Of a stretch of 64,000 nt of DNA, positions 1-8,967 are shown piece after piece (position 1 is the first letter of the stretch; each line of letters starts with the position of its first letter). Location: assembly GCF_020422885.1 (NCBI RefSeq), contig NZ_CP084622.1, positions 668,001 through 732,000 on the forward strand, read 5' to 3'. The position numbers were made by a program, and so were the translations under genes. The notes under the pieces were generated by a model. That model was not told the DNA's origin, did not search any database, and saw only the letters and a program-made list of their open reading frames with translations. This DNA comes from Mesobacillus sp. S13. GTDB lineage: Bacteria > Bacillota > Bacilli > Bacillales > Cytobacillaceae.

Positions 1-40
1 ATACAATTATGAGAAATATGTATTTGGAGGTTGATCCCTT

Positions 41-1366
41 TTGGGAACAGAGATAGTGGTATTATTGATCCTGATTGTCTTGAACGCTTTTTTTGCGGCA
101 TCAGAGATCGCGCTGATTTCTTTGAATGACAATAAAGTAAAATTGATGGCTGAAGGCGGTGACCGCAAAGCGCAAATGCTGTACAATCTGATGTCTGAAC
201 CAAGCCGTTTCCTGGCGACAATCCAGATTGGCATCACGCTGGCAGGATTCCTGGCGAGTGCATTTGCAGCTGAAAGCTTTGCTGGACGGATGGCAGCATT
301 TTTAAGCGAAATGGGTGTGCCGCTTTCACAAAGCATGCTGGAATTAATATCTGTCATTACAATCACATTAGTGCTGTCTTATTTTACTCTCGTACTTGGA
401 GAATTGGTCCCGAAGCGGCTCGCGTTGCAGAAAGCTGAACCAATTGCGATGTTCGCTGCTGCTCCTTTGACAGTCTTATCCAAGGTTTCGTCTCCATTCG
501 TTAAGTTATTGACGTTATCCACTAATGGGATCGTCAGACTGTTTGGAGTCGATCCAAATGCGGATGAAGAGAATGTAACAGAGGAAGAAATCCGCATGAT
601 GGTCGATGTGGGTATGGAAAAAGGAACCATCCAGGATACAGAGAAAGAGATGATCAACAATATCTTTGAATTTGATAATAAGACAATCTCTGACATCATG
701 ACACACAGGACCAATATTGTCGCTCTTTCTGTTGATACCAGCCTGAAAGATACGGTTTCCATAGTGAACAGGGAAAAGTACACAAGAATGCCTGTGTATG
801 AAGGAAGCATCGACCATATCGTTGGCATTCTCCATACAAAGGATTTGATTCCGTTCATTGAATGTGAGGATCAGGAACAGTTTGATTTGAGAAGCATGCT
901 TCGCGAACCAAATTTCGTACTGGAATCCATGCGCCTCGATCAGTTCTTTAAAGTGATGCAGAAGAGCAATATCCATATGGCGGTTGCGATTGATGAATAT
1001 GGCGGAACGGATGGAATAGTGACGATCGAGGACCTGCTTGAGGAAATCGTCGGCAATATTTTCGATGAGTATGATGAACCGGAACTTGACGCCGCTGAAA
1101 TTGTCCAGGTAGATGCTAACCAATATATGATGACGGGAACGCTTAATTTATATGAAGTAGAAGATGCTCTAAAAATAGTACTCCCAAGCGAAGAATATGA
1201 TACACTAAGCGGATTTGTCCTTGGCCAGCTTGGATATATCCCTGCCGCGGGTGAACACCCTGAGGTTGAATATCAGGATATCGTGTTTACCGTTGCCGAA
1301 ATGGACGACAGAAGAATTGCTACTGTTAACGTTAGAATAAAAGATTCAGCAATTGCATCTGAATAG
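41..1366 (+). CDS. CNNM/CorC (HlyC/CorC) family membrane protein with CBS pair
   Basis: This is a 441-residue protein with the layout of the YrkA/YhdP/YugS group. An N-terminal DUF21 (CNNM) block of about four membrane segments covers residues 1-190. A pair of CBS domains follows at about 205-325, and a C-terminal CorC_HlyC domain at about 340-430 (it contains [18 protein letters not shown] at the CBS/CorC junction). Family members are linked to magnesium and other divalent-cation efflux or homeostasis at the cytoplasmic membrane. The hemolysin name is historical. The start is TTG at 41, ten bases after GGAGG. It is followed by a strong palindromic terminator and stands as a single gene here. 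The exact substrate cannot be read from sequence. Confidence 0.9.
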   Translation: MGTEIVVLLILIVLNAFFAASEIALISLNDNKVKLMAEGGDRKAQMLYNLMSEPSRFLATIQIGITLAGFLASAFAAESFAGRMAAFLSEMGVPLSQSMLELISVITITLVLSYFTLVLGELVPKRLALQKAEPIAMFAAAPLTVLSKVSSPFVKLLTLSTNGIVRLFGVDPNADEENVTEEEIRMMVDVGMEKGTIQDTEKEMINNIFEFDNKTISDIMTHRTNIVALSVDTSLKDTVSIVNREKYTRMPVYEGSIDHIVGILHTKDLIPFIECEDQEQFDLRSMLREPNFVLESMRLDQFFKVMQKSNIHMAVAIDEYGGTDGIVTIEDLLEEIVGNIFDEYDEPELDAAEIVQVDANQYMMTGTLNLYEVEDALKIVLPSEEYDTLSGFVLGQLGYIPAAGEHPEVEYQDIVFTVAEMDDRRIATVNVRIKDSAIASE

Positions 1367-1374
1367 TAATAATG

Positions 1375-1410
1375 AAAAATGAAGCATAGGAGCGCCTATG
1401 CTTCATTTTT
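1375..1410. terminator. bidirectional rho-independent terminator
   Basis: A near-perfect palindrome with the stem AATGAAGCATAGG and its complement, flanked by A-run and T-run. It lies between the convergent CNNM and ytoQ genes and can serve both strands. Confidence 0.85.
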
Positions 1411-1417
1411 ATTCAAG

Positions 1418-1446
1418 AAGCGCAGGGATGTGCATCCTGCGCTTCC
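1418..1446 (-). terminator. hairpin directly after ytoQ
   Basis: A perfect 10-bp stem GAAGCGCAGG/CCTGCGCTTC lies three bases beyond the ytoQ stop codon. It has no long U-run of its own. It stacks in tandem with the neighbouring bidirectional terminator. Confidence 0.55.
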
Positions 1447-1448
1447 AC

Positions 1449-1889
1449 TTATTCATAAATATAACTGATGACTTCCAATGCCTGGTCGACATTTTCTACC
1501 GTTACATTCGCTTTATTGGATAGCTCTTTCAAAGGATGAATCAAGGATTGTGGTCTGACGATAATCGTTGGTTTGTTCATTGTGATCGCAGCGCTTGCAT
1601 CCATTGCGGTGTTCCATTGTTTATACTTTTCGCCGAAAAGAGCGATGACGATATCGGATTTTTGCATTAAAACCTGCGTCCTGAAGTTGTTGATATCAGA
1701 TGCCGCATCATCCTTATACACATTGCCCGGCTGTTCTCCAAGGATATCCTCACCAATATTATCAGAGCGATCATGGTTCGTCTGCGGACCAACGAAGACA
1801 AGAGGCAAATTCTTTTCCTTCGCCTTTTGTGCCACCTGATCCCGCCAATCATCGTGAATCTGCCCAGCTAAATAAACCGTTAATTCCAT
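1449..1889 (-). CDS. ytoQ: YtoQ family protein
   Basis: A 146-residue cytoplasmic protein closely matching the B. subtilis YtoQ family in length and sequence pattern. It starts with MELTVYLAGQIH and has a central SDIVIALFGEKYKQWNTAMDA segment. The fold resembles nucleoside 2-deoxyribosyltransferase-like domains, with an aspartate plus a Gly-rich edge strand, but the biochemical role of YtoQ is not established. The ATG at 1889 was chosen because GGAGGG lies seven bases upstream; the frame is open further upstream without a ribosome binding site. It is a single gene ended by hairpins at 1375-1446. Confidence 0.88.
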   Translation of the reverse strand: MELTVYLAGQIHDDWRDQVAQKAKEKNLPLVFVGPQTNHDRSDNIGEDILGEQPGNVYKDDAASDINNFRTQVLMQKSDIVIALFGEKYKQWNTAMDASAAITMNKPTIIVRPQSLIHPLKELSNKANVTVENVDQALEVISYIYE

Positions 1890-2202
1890 CGTAACACCCT
1901 CCAATTTGAATAGATTCTTATTCAATCATAGTAAACTTTCCTGGAAATTCAAAGGAATTAGGATCTCTATTCCTCCATCTAGCGGAGTGTTTGAATAAGT
2001 GTTTAAAAACCTAGATAAAACTTTGCTTTTTTTGTAAAAAAGCTTAAAAAAGGATTTTTTAGCTTTCTCGTTGAATACATTTCTATCGAGTGGCAAGTGA
2101 TTACTTTGCAACCGATTGGAAAAAAACGAGAAGTACCTTGTATGTTATGGATTTATTCATCCAGCAGAGGATGATTGACTGCTGAAGGGGAGTGAAAGAG
2201 AC
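1890..2202. other. intergenic region, A/T-rich
   Basis: No gene is seen. It holds the 5' side of ytoQ, a short A/T hairpin near 2029-2045 (GCTTTTTT paired with AAAAAAGC), and the leader of the small membrane-protein gene that starts at 2203. Confidence 0.5.
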
Positions 2203-2469
2203 ATGAAAAAAAAGCTGCAAGGCTTTGTGATGATTGGCGCTCTATTCAGTTTGCTAGGAGTGATTCTGACGTTTTCAAGCGTGTCTTTGGGTTCGTCAAT
2301 GGCTGACTCCTGGCTGGCTAGCCGCGGAGGAGCGGACACAGCATATTATCATCTCATGGTCAAAAGTTATATCAATGCCTTTTTGGTTGCTGGAGGAATC
2401 ATGCTTGTATTTGGGCTGATGCTGACTAGTTTGGCAGCTTTCAAGCTTATGAACATAATGGAAGGCTGA
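2203..2469 (+). CDS. small two-helix membrane protein, unknown function
   Basis: An 88-residue protein with a basic N-terminus (MKKKLQ) and two hydrophobic segments, at about 8-32 and 56-80. They are separated by a short loop with a Gly-Gly pair and aromatic residues. I do not recognise the family. The ATG is preceded by AGGGGAGTGAAAGAG at normal spacing, which makes it a credible real gene. No operon partner is close. Confidence 0.65.
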   Translation: MKKKLQGFVMIGALFSLLGVILTFSSVSLGSSMADSWLASRGGADTAYYHLMVKSYINAFLVAGGIMLVFGLMLTSLAAFKLMNIMEG

Positions 2470-2642
2470 GGCCAGGTTTTACCCTGTGCTTCTTTTTTTT
2501 GCAAGCATTTCGTGAACTTACCACAATGAATGAAAAAGAGCATGTGGTCACATTACACTATGCCCCTTTAATATTTTGGATATATTCACGGATTTTCAGA
2601 CTGTTTACTGGCCCTCTACCTATTCCTCCCACTGTCTAGAAA

Positions 2643-3203
2643 TCACTTTACATATAACTCTCTGAATTCATCTTCTAGAATACTCATTTTTATGCAGTCA
2701 TGGTATTTATGATTGTAGTAGAGATAGTCACGCTGTATCCCTTCTTGTTTAAACCCGAGTTTTTCGTACACATGGATTGCGCGGGGGTTATAAGAGAACA
2801 CCTCTAACTCAATTCGGTGCATGTTCAAAATACCAAATCCGTAATCGAGCATAAGCGGCATGGCTTCGGTTCCATAGCCTTTTCCCTGATACTTGCTTTC
2901 TACAGCAATCCGGATGTTGCAATTCCGGTTGATTGGATCAATATCCTGCAAGGCAATGTCCCCAATGACCTCATCCGTGTCTTTCAGGCAGATAAACAGG
3001 AGGACAGTGGAGGAATCCTGGGATTTTCCATCGATGTAGCGTTGGATTCCTTCTTTTGTGAATGCTCGGGTCGTGCCCGTGAGTCTCCTGACTTCAGGGT
3101 CAAATAATTGCTGGAAATATGTTTCCGTATCCTCCAGGCTGAGCGGCCTTAAATACACTCTATCACCAACCAGCAGCCTGACAGGCTTTGAATCATTTTT
3201 CAT
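2643..3203 (-). CDS. GNAT family N-acetyltransferase (RimJ/RimL type)
   Basis: A 186-residue cytoplasmic acetyltransferase of the RimJ/RimL/SpeG-like subgroup. It has the N-terminal LRPLSLEDTETYFQ signature. The acetyl-CoA-binding motif A is VESKYQGKGYGTEAM (Gln-Gly-x-Gly-Tyr-Gly, residues about 117-131). The C-terminal part NPRAIHVYEKLGFKQEG (about 148-164) completes the fold. These enzymes move an acetyl group from acetyl-CoA to an amine of a protein, amino acid or antibiotic; the acceptor is not predictable here. It stands alone, with its ATG at 3203 after AGGTTTTACCT-type sequence, so the ribosome binding site is only moderate. Confidence 0.88.
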   Translation of the reverse strand: MKNDSKPVRLLVGDRVYLRPLSLEDTETYFQQLFDPEVRRLTGTTRAFTKEGIQRYIDGKSQDSSTVLLFICLKDTDEVIGDIALQDIDPINRNCNIRIAVESKYQGKGYGTEAMPLMLDYGFGILNMHRIELEVFSYNPRAIHVYEKLGFKQEGIQRDYLYYNHKYHDCIKMSILEDEFRELYVK

Positions 3204-3453
3204 AGGTAAAACCTCCGATTATTATACTTGGTACATCAGATGTAGTTTTAATTTCAACAGCGAGCCTGCCATTTCCTTTTTTATCGGTCATGCGCTCTTC
3301 TGTTAATTAACTTGATAGAATTTAAATCGACATCAAGGAGGGTATGTGTGTTGCTGGTGCGTTATATAAGTAAATATTATGGATAATCATTAAAAACATT
3401 AAATTTTCTTATTGAGTAAACAAGAATATAATGGATTAAGGAGGTGTTAAAAT

Positions 3454-4188
3454 ATGGATTATATCATTCTGTTCTTCATTGGAATTTTAGCAACGACAAT
3501 TGGAACTCTGGCGGGTGGCGGAGGCTTGATCAGCTTGCCTTCCATGCTCGTTTTGGGTATACCAGTCCATTCGGCAATTGCCGCAAATAAGGTTTCGAAT
3601 ACGGTCAGCTCGTTCTCGAGCTTTTACCATCTTTATAGGGAAAAGAAAATCACTTTTAAGGAATCGTTCTGGATCATCCCTGTCAGTCTGATTGGCGGAG
3701 TCAGTGGGGGCTTCATTGCTTCAAAGATCTCCAGTGATGATATGTATTTCGTGGCGATTGGCCTGCTGGTTTTTGCTTTCATCGCCTCATTTCTGGGGAA
3801 AGGGAGCATGTCAGGGGATCAGCCATTAAAGCCTTCAGCTAAAAGTGTTCCGGGGTTATACGCAATCGGAATTTATGATGGACTATTTGGGCCAGGGCAA
3901 GGAACTCTCATGCTGTATTTGTTTGATCATTTGAATATCGCCTACATCCGTGCGGTCGGATATGTCCGCCTTGCCACTTTTTCTAGCTGCTTAGGTGCGG
4001 CGATCACCTATATTTCAACAGGGGCCGTGATTTGGCCAGTGACCCTCGCCTTGATGCTCGGTTCAGTGACAGGAGCACAGATCGGCGTCAGGATCGCCAG
4101 CAAGCTGAATCCTCGTTATGTTAAACCGATTTTGCGGCTGATGACGGTGGCTTTGGTCGTACAGATTTTTTTGGAAAAAGTAGTGTGA
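3454..4188 (+). CDS. TauE/SafE family sulfite/organo-anion exporter-like permease
   Basis: A 244-residue integral membrane protein with about eight hydrophobic segments in two homologous halves. Each half opens with a Gly-rich motif: GTLAGGGGLISLPSMLVLGIP at residues 18-38, and YDGLFGPGQGTLMLY at about 143-157. These are typical of the TauE/SafE/YfcA family (DUF81). Members export or import sulfite, sulfoacetate and other small anions across the cytoplasmic membrane. No sulfur-metabolism gene is adjacent, so the substrate is open. An excellent AAGGAGGTG lies eight bases before the ATG, and a TATAAT-like -10 sits at 3427-3432. Confidence 0.9.
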   Translation: MDYIILFFIGILATTIGTLAGGGGLISLPSMLVLGIPVHSAIAANKVSNTVSSFSSFYHLYREKKITFKESFWIIPVSLIGGVSGGFIASKISSDDMYFVAIGLLVFAFIASFLGKGSMSGDQPLKPSAKSVPGLYAIGIYDGLFGPGQGTLMLYLFDHLNIAYIRAVGYVRLATFSSCLGAAITYISTGAVIWPVTLALMLGSVTGAQIGVRIASKLNPRYVKPILRLMTVALVVQIFLEKVV

Positions 4189-4269
4189 GTGGAACACTAG
4201 GGAAAAGCTTTTTTGGAGGATTTTAGGGAGCCCGCATTCTGCAAACTGGTCATTAAAGTTAAACAGTAA

Positions 4270-4662
4270 TCACTCAAATCGAAAAGAACGAATTCCTTTA
4301 TACCGATTTTAGCGCCAATTTCTTATTTTCGTGAGTGCAGGAGGCTTTCTTTACCCATACTAGCGTCAAATTCTCCTTTTCGGTAAATGCAGAAGGTTTT
4401 CTTTTCCCATACTAGCGTCAAATTCTCCTTTTCGGTAAATGCAGGAGGTTTCCTTTACCCGTACTAGCGTTAAATTCTCATTTTCGGTAAATGCAGGAGG
4501 CTTTCTTTTCCCGTACTAGCGTTAAATTATCATTTTCGGTAAATGCAGGAGGCTTTCTTTACCCGTACTCGCGTCAAATTCTCCTTTTCGGTAAATGCAG
4601 AAGGTTTCCTTTACCCGTACTAGCGTCAAATTCTCATTTTCGGTAAATGCAGGAGGTTTCCT
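4270..4662. repeat. tandem array A (left part), 52-bp units
   Basis: About seven units with an exact 52-bp period: the marker CGGTAAATGCAG recurs at 4381, 4433, 4485, 4537, 4589 and 4641, preceded by one degenerate unit. Each unit carries TTTACC(C)G and, about 30 bases later, CGGTAAA, an imperfect inverted repeat. No reading frame is conserved. The array is cut by an IS element and resumes at 6122. Confidence 0.95.
4655..4662. other. left target-site duplication of IS copy 1
   Basis: The 8-bp GGTTTCCT belongs to the repeat unit and is found again at 6122-6129 immediately after the element. This marks a transposition event into array A. Confidence 0.85.
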
Positions 4663-4761
4663 AGTCAAGTCCTGGTTATTGTGTAAAATTAACGGCAAGT
4701 AATCTCAACCAAACCCTTTCATTTTTTTGCGAAACTTCCATGGTTTCTTTTCTTCATCTTC

Positions 4762-4803
4762 GGGAAGGGATGTCAAATGGTTTTCAATTTGATATCCCTT
4801 CCC
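4762..4803. other. long hairpin in the 3' end of the IS element
   Basis: A 17-bp stem (GGGAAGGGAT.TCAAAT against ATTTGA.ATCCCTTCCC) closed by a short loop. It lies between the transposase stop and the left inverted repeat, with no U-run in the transposase direction. It may be a transcription barrier or a transposition-related structure. The second IS copy has the same hairpin. Confidence 0.6.
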
Positions 4804-4846
4804 GGAGATGTAATCATCCATGATGGAAGTGGAGCTGAAAATGCGG

Positions 4847-6022
4847 CTAATATACCCGACCCTTTAAAGATTTCCTCTTTGAGTAGTCTGACACATGGTA
4901 ATGCATCAGAACAGCGCCAACCAAACGATACGCAGATTGGGAATTAGGGAAAATACGAATCACTCTTTCTCTTCTACGAACCTCCTGGTTCAGCCGTTCC
5001 AATGAGTTGGTGCTTCGGATATGGATCCTGATAGCTTCTGGGAAATTCATATATTGTATGGTATCTTCGAAACCTTCATCTAATATAGCAAGCGCTTTTC
5101 CAAACCTTGACTCATTACTAAAACGGTTCATCAATTCATCCTTGAACCGGCGTACATCTTCAATCGTAACTGCTTCAAATACTCGCTTAATCATCATGCG
5201 GATTTCGGCTGAATCCTTTTTAGGCAATTTATCAATAATATTCCGTTTGAAATGGACATTGCATCTTTGCCAAGCAGTGCCAATAAATTCACGTTGGATG
5301 GCTTTCTGTAGTCCTTGGTGGGCATCTGAAATTATAAGTTTTGGTGATTGGAGTCCGCGTGATTTAAGCTGTTGAAAAAAACGGCTCCAGCTTTCAAAAC
5401 TTTCCGTATGGTCAACACTAAGGCCAAGGATTTCACGTGTATGATTCTCTGTAATGGCTGTTGCAATATAAACAGCCTTAGATACGACACGATGGTGCTC
5501 TCGCACCTTTATATACATGGCATCTGCAAAAACGTAAGGGTAGTAGGTAGTATTCAAAGGTCGCCCAGCCCATTCATTTACAATGGGATCAAGCTTCTGT
5601 GTAAGGGATGAAACAAAGGACTTGGAAACATTCTTTCCACAAAGCTGTTCCACGATGTTGGTCACTTTCCGGGTCGAAACACCATTGACAACCATCTCCA
5701 ACATGGAGAGGACCATAGCTTGATCACACCGGGCATACTTTTCGAAAACGGTGGTTGAAAATTCTCCATTACGCGTCCGTGGAACCTTTAGGGCTATATT
5801 TCCAATACTCATCAACAGCTCACGTTCATAGTAACCGTTCCGGTAGTCACGACGTTCGACAGCACGTTCATAAGGTGCAGCCTTTAAATAGTCGTCTCTT
5901 TCCTTTTCCATAAACTCATTTAATACCAACACAACGGCAGATTTAATCACCATATCAAGATTGGAATTTACAATAGCTTCTTTTAAAACATCAACATTCA
6001 GGTTAAACTGTACTTGAGTCAT
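4847..6022 (-). CDS. IS256 family transposase (copy 1)
   Basis: A 391-residue DDE transposase, full length for the family. The catalytic triad is visible: D167 in VFADAMYIKV, D233 in LIISDAHQG and E342 in STNSLERLNQEVRRR. The C-x2-H motif (CNVHFKRN at 254-261) typical of the MULE/IS256 superfamily lies between D233 and E342. The N-terminal third (residues 1-100) is the likely DNA-binding part. It catalyses cut or copy movement of the element through its terminal repeats. It appears intact and identical to the copy at 19155-20330, so the element may still be active. Confidence 0.95.
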   Translation of the reverse strand: MTQVQFNLNVDVLKEAIVNSNLDMVIKSAVVLVLNEFMEKERDDYLKAAPYERAVERRDYRNGYYERELLMSIGNIALKVPRTRNGEFSTTVFEKYARCDQAMVLSMLEMVVNGVSTRKVTNIVEQLCGKNVSKSFVSSLTQKLDPIVNEWAGRPLNTTYYPYVFADAMYIKVREHHRVVSKAVYIATAITENHTREILGLSVDHTESFESWSRFFQQLKSRGLQSPKLIISDAHQGLQKAIQREFIGTAWQRCNVHFKRNIIDKLPKKDSAEIRMMIKRVFEAVTIEDVRRFKDELMNRFSNESRFGKALAILDEGFEDTIQYMNFPEAIRIHIRSTNSLERLNQEVRRRERVIRIFPNSQSAYRLVGAVLMHYHVSDYSKRKSLKGRVY

Positions 6023-6121
6023 TTATATTCCTCTTTTCACTTGTTTATCGTGGTTGAAAACAGTGTTGCCAAGAGTGAATAAAATGACTCTTTATTTTTA
6101 CACAATTATACGGACTTAATC

Positions 6122-6536
6122 GGTTTCCTTTACCCGTACTCGCGTCAAATTCTCCTTTTCGGTAAATGCAGGAGGTTTCCTTTACCCGTACTAGCGTCAA
6201 ATTCTCCTTTTCGGTAAATGCAGGAGGTTTCCTTTACCCGTACTAGCGTCAAATTCTCCTTTTCGGTAAATGCAGGAGGTTTCCTTTACCCGTACTCGCG
6301 TCAAATTCTCCTTTTCGGTAAATGCAGGAGGCTTTCTTTTCCCGTACTAGCGTTAAATTCTCCTTTTCGGTAAATGCAGGAGGCTTTCTTTTCCCGTACT
6401 AGCGTTAAATTCTCATTTTCGGTAAATGCAAAAGGTTTCCTTTACCCGTACTAGCGTCAAATTCTCCTTTTCGGTAAATGCAGGGACGCTCCTTTCCCCG
6501 ATTTAGCGCAAAATCTTGCATTCCAGTAAATGCAGC
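6122..6536. repeat. tandem array A (right part), 52-bp units
   Basis: A continuation of the 52-bp array after the IS: the marker CGGTAAAT is at 6160, 6212, 6264, 6316, 6368, 6420 and 6472, ending in one degenerate unit. With the left part, the array had about 15 units before the insertion. The remaining 6537-6657 holds only the promoter and leader region of the next ABC gene. Confidence 0.95.
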
Positions 6537-6657
6537 GTCTTAATGTAATGAAAATGTTCTATTTTTGTTTCATAGTAGGTAATAATTTGGTCATATATTG
6601 TTCATATTTTCCACTTAAGCTAATCCTTGTACCCAATTTGGTAAAAGGAGAGAAACT

Positions 6658-8115
6658 ATGAATTTTTTAAAGCGATCGTTTTTAAGTGTGAAGGCCAGGA
6701 AGGGAAAGAGTTTGCTGCAAATCTTTGTGTTTTCTGTGATTTGTGTGCTTGTCTTGGCGGGTCTGTCCATCCAGACGGCTGCAAAGAAATCCAGTGATCT
6801 TGCCCGTCAGAAGCTTGGAGCGGATGTTACGCTGCAGGTTGATATGGAAAAAATGCGTGAGAAGATGCAGGCCCAGCAAGCAAGCGGTGAACGCCGACGG
6901 ATCCAGTCCACCCCGATTCCGGCAGAGACAGCGAAAGAACTGACCTCGTATGAACAAATCAAAGGTTATAATTTTTTCTCATCAACTACAGCTTTAGCCT
7001 CAAATTTTGAACCAATCACAAACGAAGAAAGTGAAGCAACTGAGGATAGCACGAACACTCAAGCAGAAGGCCGTGGCGGCAGAATGGGCGGCGGCATGGC
7101 CCAGGGTGATATCAGTCTGCAAGGGGTGAGTTTTACCGACTCCACTGCTGAATTCATGGACGGCACAGCCACCATCGTAGAAGGGGAGCATTTGACTGAA
7201 GAAGATCAGGGGGAAAATTTAACTCTTATTGAACAGACACTTGCAGAAGAGAATGGCTTGAAAGTGGGGGACACCATCTCTGTGGCAAACCCACGGGATG
7301 AGGCCATCACCCTTGAGTTACAAATCAAAGGAATCTATTCTACGACTTCCACAGCGGAACAAGGAATGGATTTCACCGCCATGATTCCTTATAACAAGCT
7401 GTATGTGCCGTATACAGCTGCAGCCATGCTAAAAGGCAGTGAGTATGAAGGCAGTATCGATAGCGCGATTTTTTACATTGATGATCCTGCTGAGATGGAG
7501 AGCTTCATCACCCAGGCACAAAAAGAAAGCAATATTGATTTCGAGACTTTTAAACTGGATGCCGATGACCAGCTGTATCAACAAATGGTCGGCCCGATTG
7601 AGAATGTGGCCAGTTTTTCGAATAATATTGTCTATCTTGTATCCATTGCCGGCGCGATCATTCTAGGTTTGATTGTGATGATGTCGATCCGCGAACGGAA
7701 ATATGAGATGGGTGTTTTGCTGGCGATTGGAGAACGTCGCTGGAAGCTCGCCGGACAATTCATCGTTGAGATCTTGCTCGTTGCAGCGGTTTCCCTCGGG
7801 ATTGCGACAGTCAGCGGGAATGAAGTGGCAAAGCAGGTAAGCGACCAACTTTTGAAACAAGAGCTGGAGGCCGCAGAGCAAACCACTGCACCTGATTCAT
7901 TCCGCGGACGAGGTATGGGCTTCGGAGGAGGCATTATGCCGGGGAGCCAAATTCAACAGGCTGAAACGATTGAGGAAATTGACGTAAGTGTGACGGGAGA
8001 TGACCTTACTCTCCTGGCGATGATTGGAATGCTTATAGCGATTGTATCGGCACTGTTGCCATCTTTGACTGTGCTGCGATTACAGCCTAAGGCGATTCTG
8101 AGCAGACAGGATTAA
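6658..8115 (+). CDS. FtsX-like (MacB-type) ABC transporter permease
   Basis: A 485-residue permease with the MacB/FtsX layout. Membrane segment 1 is near residues 20-38, followed by a large extracytoplasmic domain to about 320. Three C-terminal segments lie near 322-344, 365-387 and 452-473, and the family signature ERKYEMGVLLAIGERRWKLAGQF sits between segments 2 and 3. Two outside stretches are rich in Gly, Met and Arg: GRGGRMGGGMAQG at about 137-149, and FRGRGMGFGGG before segment 4. These are unusual for the family. Such permeases work with an ATPase to export or sense peptides or antibiotics without a classical translocation path. It is 23 bases from its ATPase partner. GGAG precedes the ATG. 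Confidence 0.88.
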   Translation: MNFLKRSFLSVKARKGKSLLQIFVFSVICVLVLAGLSIQTAAKKSSDLARQKLGADVTLQVDMEKMREKMQAQQASGERRRIQSTPIPAETAKELTSYEQIKGYNFFSSTTALASNFEPITNEESEATEDSTNTQAEGRGGRMGGGMAQGDISLQGVSFTDSTAEFMDGTATIVEGEHLTEEDQGENLTLIEQTLAEENGLKVGDTISVANPRDEAITLELQIKGIYSTTSTAEQGMDFTAMIPYNKLYVPYTAAAMLKGSEYEGSIDSAIFYIDDPAEMESFITQAQKESNIDFETFKLDADDQLYQQMVGPIENVASFSNNIVYLVSIAGAIILGLIVMMSIRERKYEMGVLLAIGERRWKLAGQFIVEILLVAAVSLGIATVSGNEVAKQVSDQLLKQELEAAEQTTAPDSFRGRGMGFGGGIMPGSQIQQAETIEEIDVSVTGDDLTLLAMIGMLIAIVSALLPSLTVLRLQPKAILSRQD

Positions 8116-8138
8116 TTTATAAAAAAGGAGATGGAAAA

Positions 8139-8837
8139 ATGAGCGCATTATTAGCATTTCAGAACATCAGTTACTGGTACAAGCAGGAAAATAAAAGGCA
8201 GGAAATACTCAAAAACATTAATGTCGACTTTGACAGGGGGACCTTTTACACAATCATAGGCCCTTCAGGTTCGGGCAAGACAACCTTCCTGGCCCTTGCC
8301 AGCGCATTGGATGTGCCAAAGGAAGGCACTGTTTTATTCGAAGGGAAGGATATCAAGAAAATCGGGCTCACCAAATTTCGCAATAAGTATGTTTCGATTG
8401 TCTTTCAATCTTACAATCTTCTTCCTTATATGACCGCATTGCAGAACGTCACGACCGCGATGGAAATCACCGGGGCAAGCCATAAGAATAAAAAGGAATT
8501 TGCCTTGAGCATGCTCGAGCGGGTGGGAATCACCGCTCAACAGGCGAAGCAAAAGGTGCTGACCTTAAGCGGCGGACAGCAGCAGCGTGTTTCGATTGCC
8601 CGTGCACTTTGCTGTGATACCGACTTGATTGTCGCGGATGAACCGACCGGCAACCTGGACGAAAATACTGCACTTGAAATTGTGAAATTGTTTCAGGACT
8701 TGGCCCATCATGAAGGGAAATGCGTGATTGTCGTGACACATGACCAAAACATCGCAAACATGTCGGACATTACAGTTAAACTGTCAAAAGGGAATATTTC
8801 TCTGACCAATAGAGATCAACTCGTGACGAATAGCTAG
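8139..8837 (+). CDS. MacB/LolD-type ABC transporter ATP-binding protein
   Basis: A 232-residue ATPase with Walker A GPSGSGKT (about 42-49), Q-loop VFQSYNLLP, signature [15 protein letters not shown], Walker [13 protein letters not shown] and H-loop VTHD. It pairs with the FtsX-like permease just upstream to form a four-gene-product (2+2) exporter or sensor complex on the inner face of the membrane. AAGGAG lies seven bases before the ATG, and a strong terminator ends the operon. The substrate is unknown; peptide or lipid-type drug handling is the usual role of the class. Confidence 0.92.
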   Translation: MSALLAFQNISYWYKQENKRQEILKNINVDFDRGTFYTIIGPSGSGKTTFLALASALDVPKEGTVLFEGKDIKKIGLTKFRNKYVSIVFQSYNLLPYMTALQNVTTAMEITGASHKNKKEFALSMLERVGITAQQAKQKVLTLSGGQQQRVSIARALCCDTDLIVADEPTGNLDENTALEIVKLFQDLAHHEGKCVIVVTHDQNIANMSDITVKLSKGNISLTNRDQLVTNS

Positions 8838-8838
8838 C

Positions 8839-8881
8839 CATGCAGAAAAACCCTAATCTAAAATTAGGGTTTTTCTGCATG
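8839..8881. terminator. long palindromic terminator
   Basis: A stem of about 19 bp (CATGCAGAAAAACCCTAAT and its complement) with a five-base loop, directly after the ATPase gene. It contains its own T-run in the descending arm. Confidence 0.85.
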
Positions 8882-8967
8882 ATACCCCAGATGCCATTCC
8901 AGTATTTTACTACTATGATAGAATGGGAATATGGTATTTTGAACCATTTTTAAAAGGGGGGAGAGTC

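Larger units (their letters stand above)
4663..6121 (-). mobile_element. IS256-family insertion sequence, copy 1
   Basis: A 1459-bp element with imperfect terminal inverted repeats of about 28 bp. The left end reads AGTCAAGTCC...ATTGTGTAAAA, and the right end (complement) reads GATTAAGTCC...ATTGTGTAAAA. It encodes one transposase on the minus strand and is bounded by the 8-bp duplication GGTTTCCT. It has the same length as, and no visible difference from, the copy at 18971-20429. Confidence 0.93.

Noticed and set aside
379..1123. Long antisense frames inside the CNNM gene
   Set aside because: Codon structure, motifs and ribosome site support only the plus-strand gene; the same applies to other antisense frames across the window.
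4270..6536. CRISPR-like look of the regular repeats
   Set aside because: Units follow head to tail with no unique spacers, unit length is far above CRISPR repeats and no cas gene is present.
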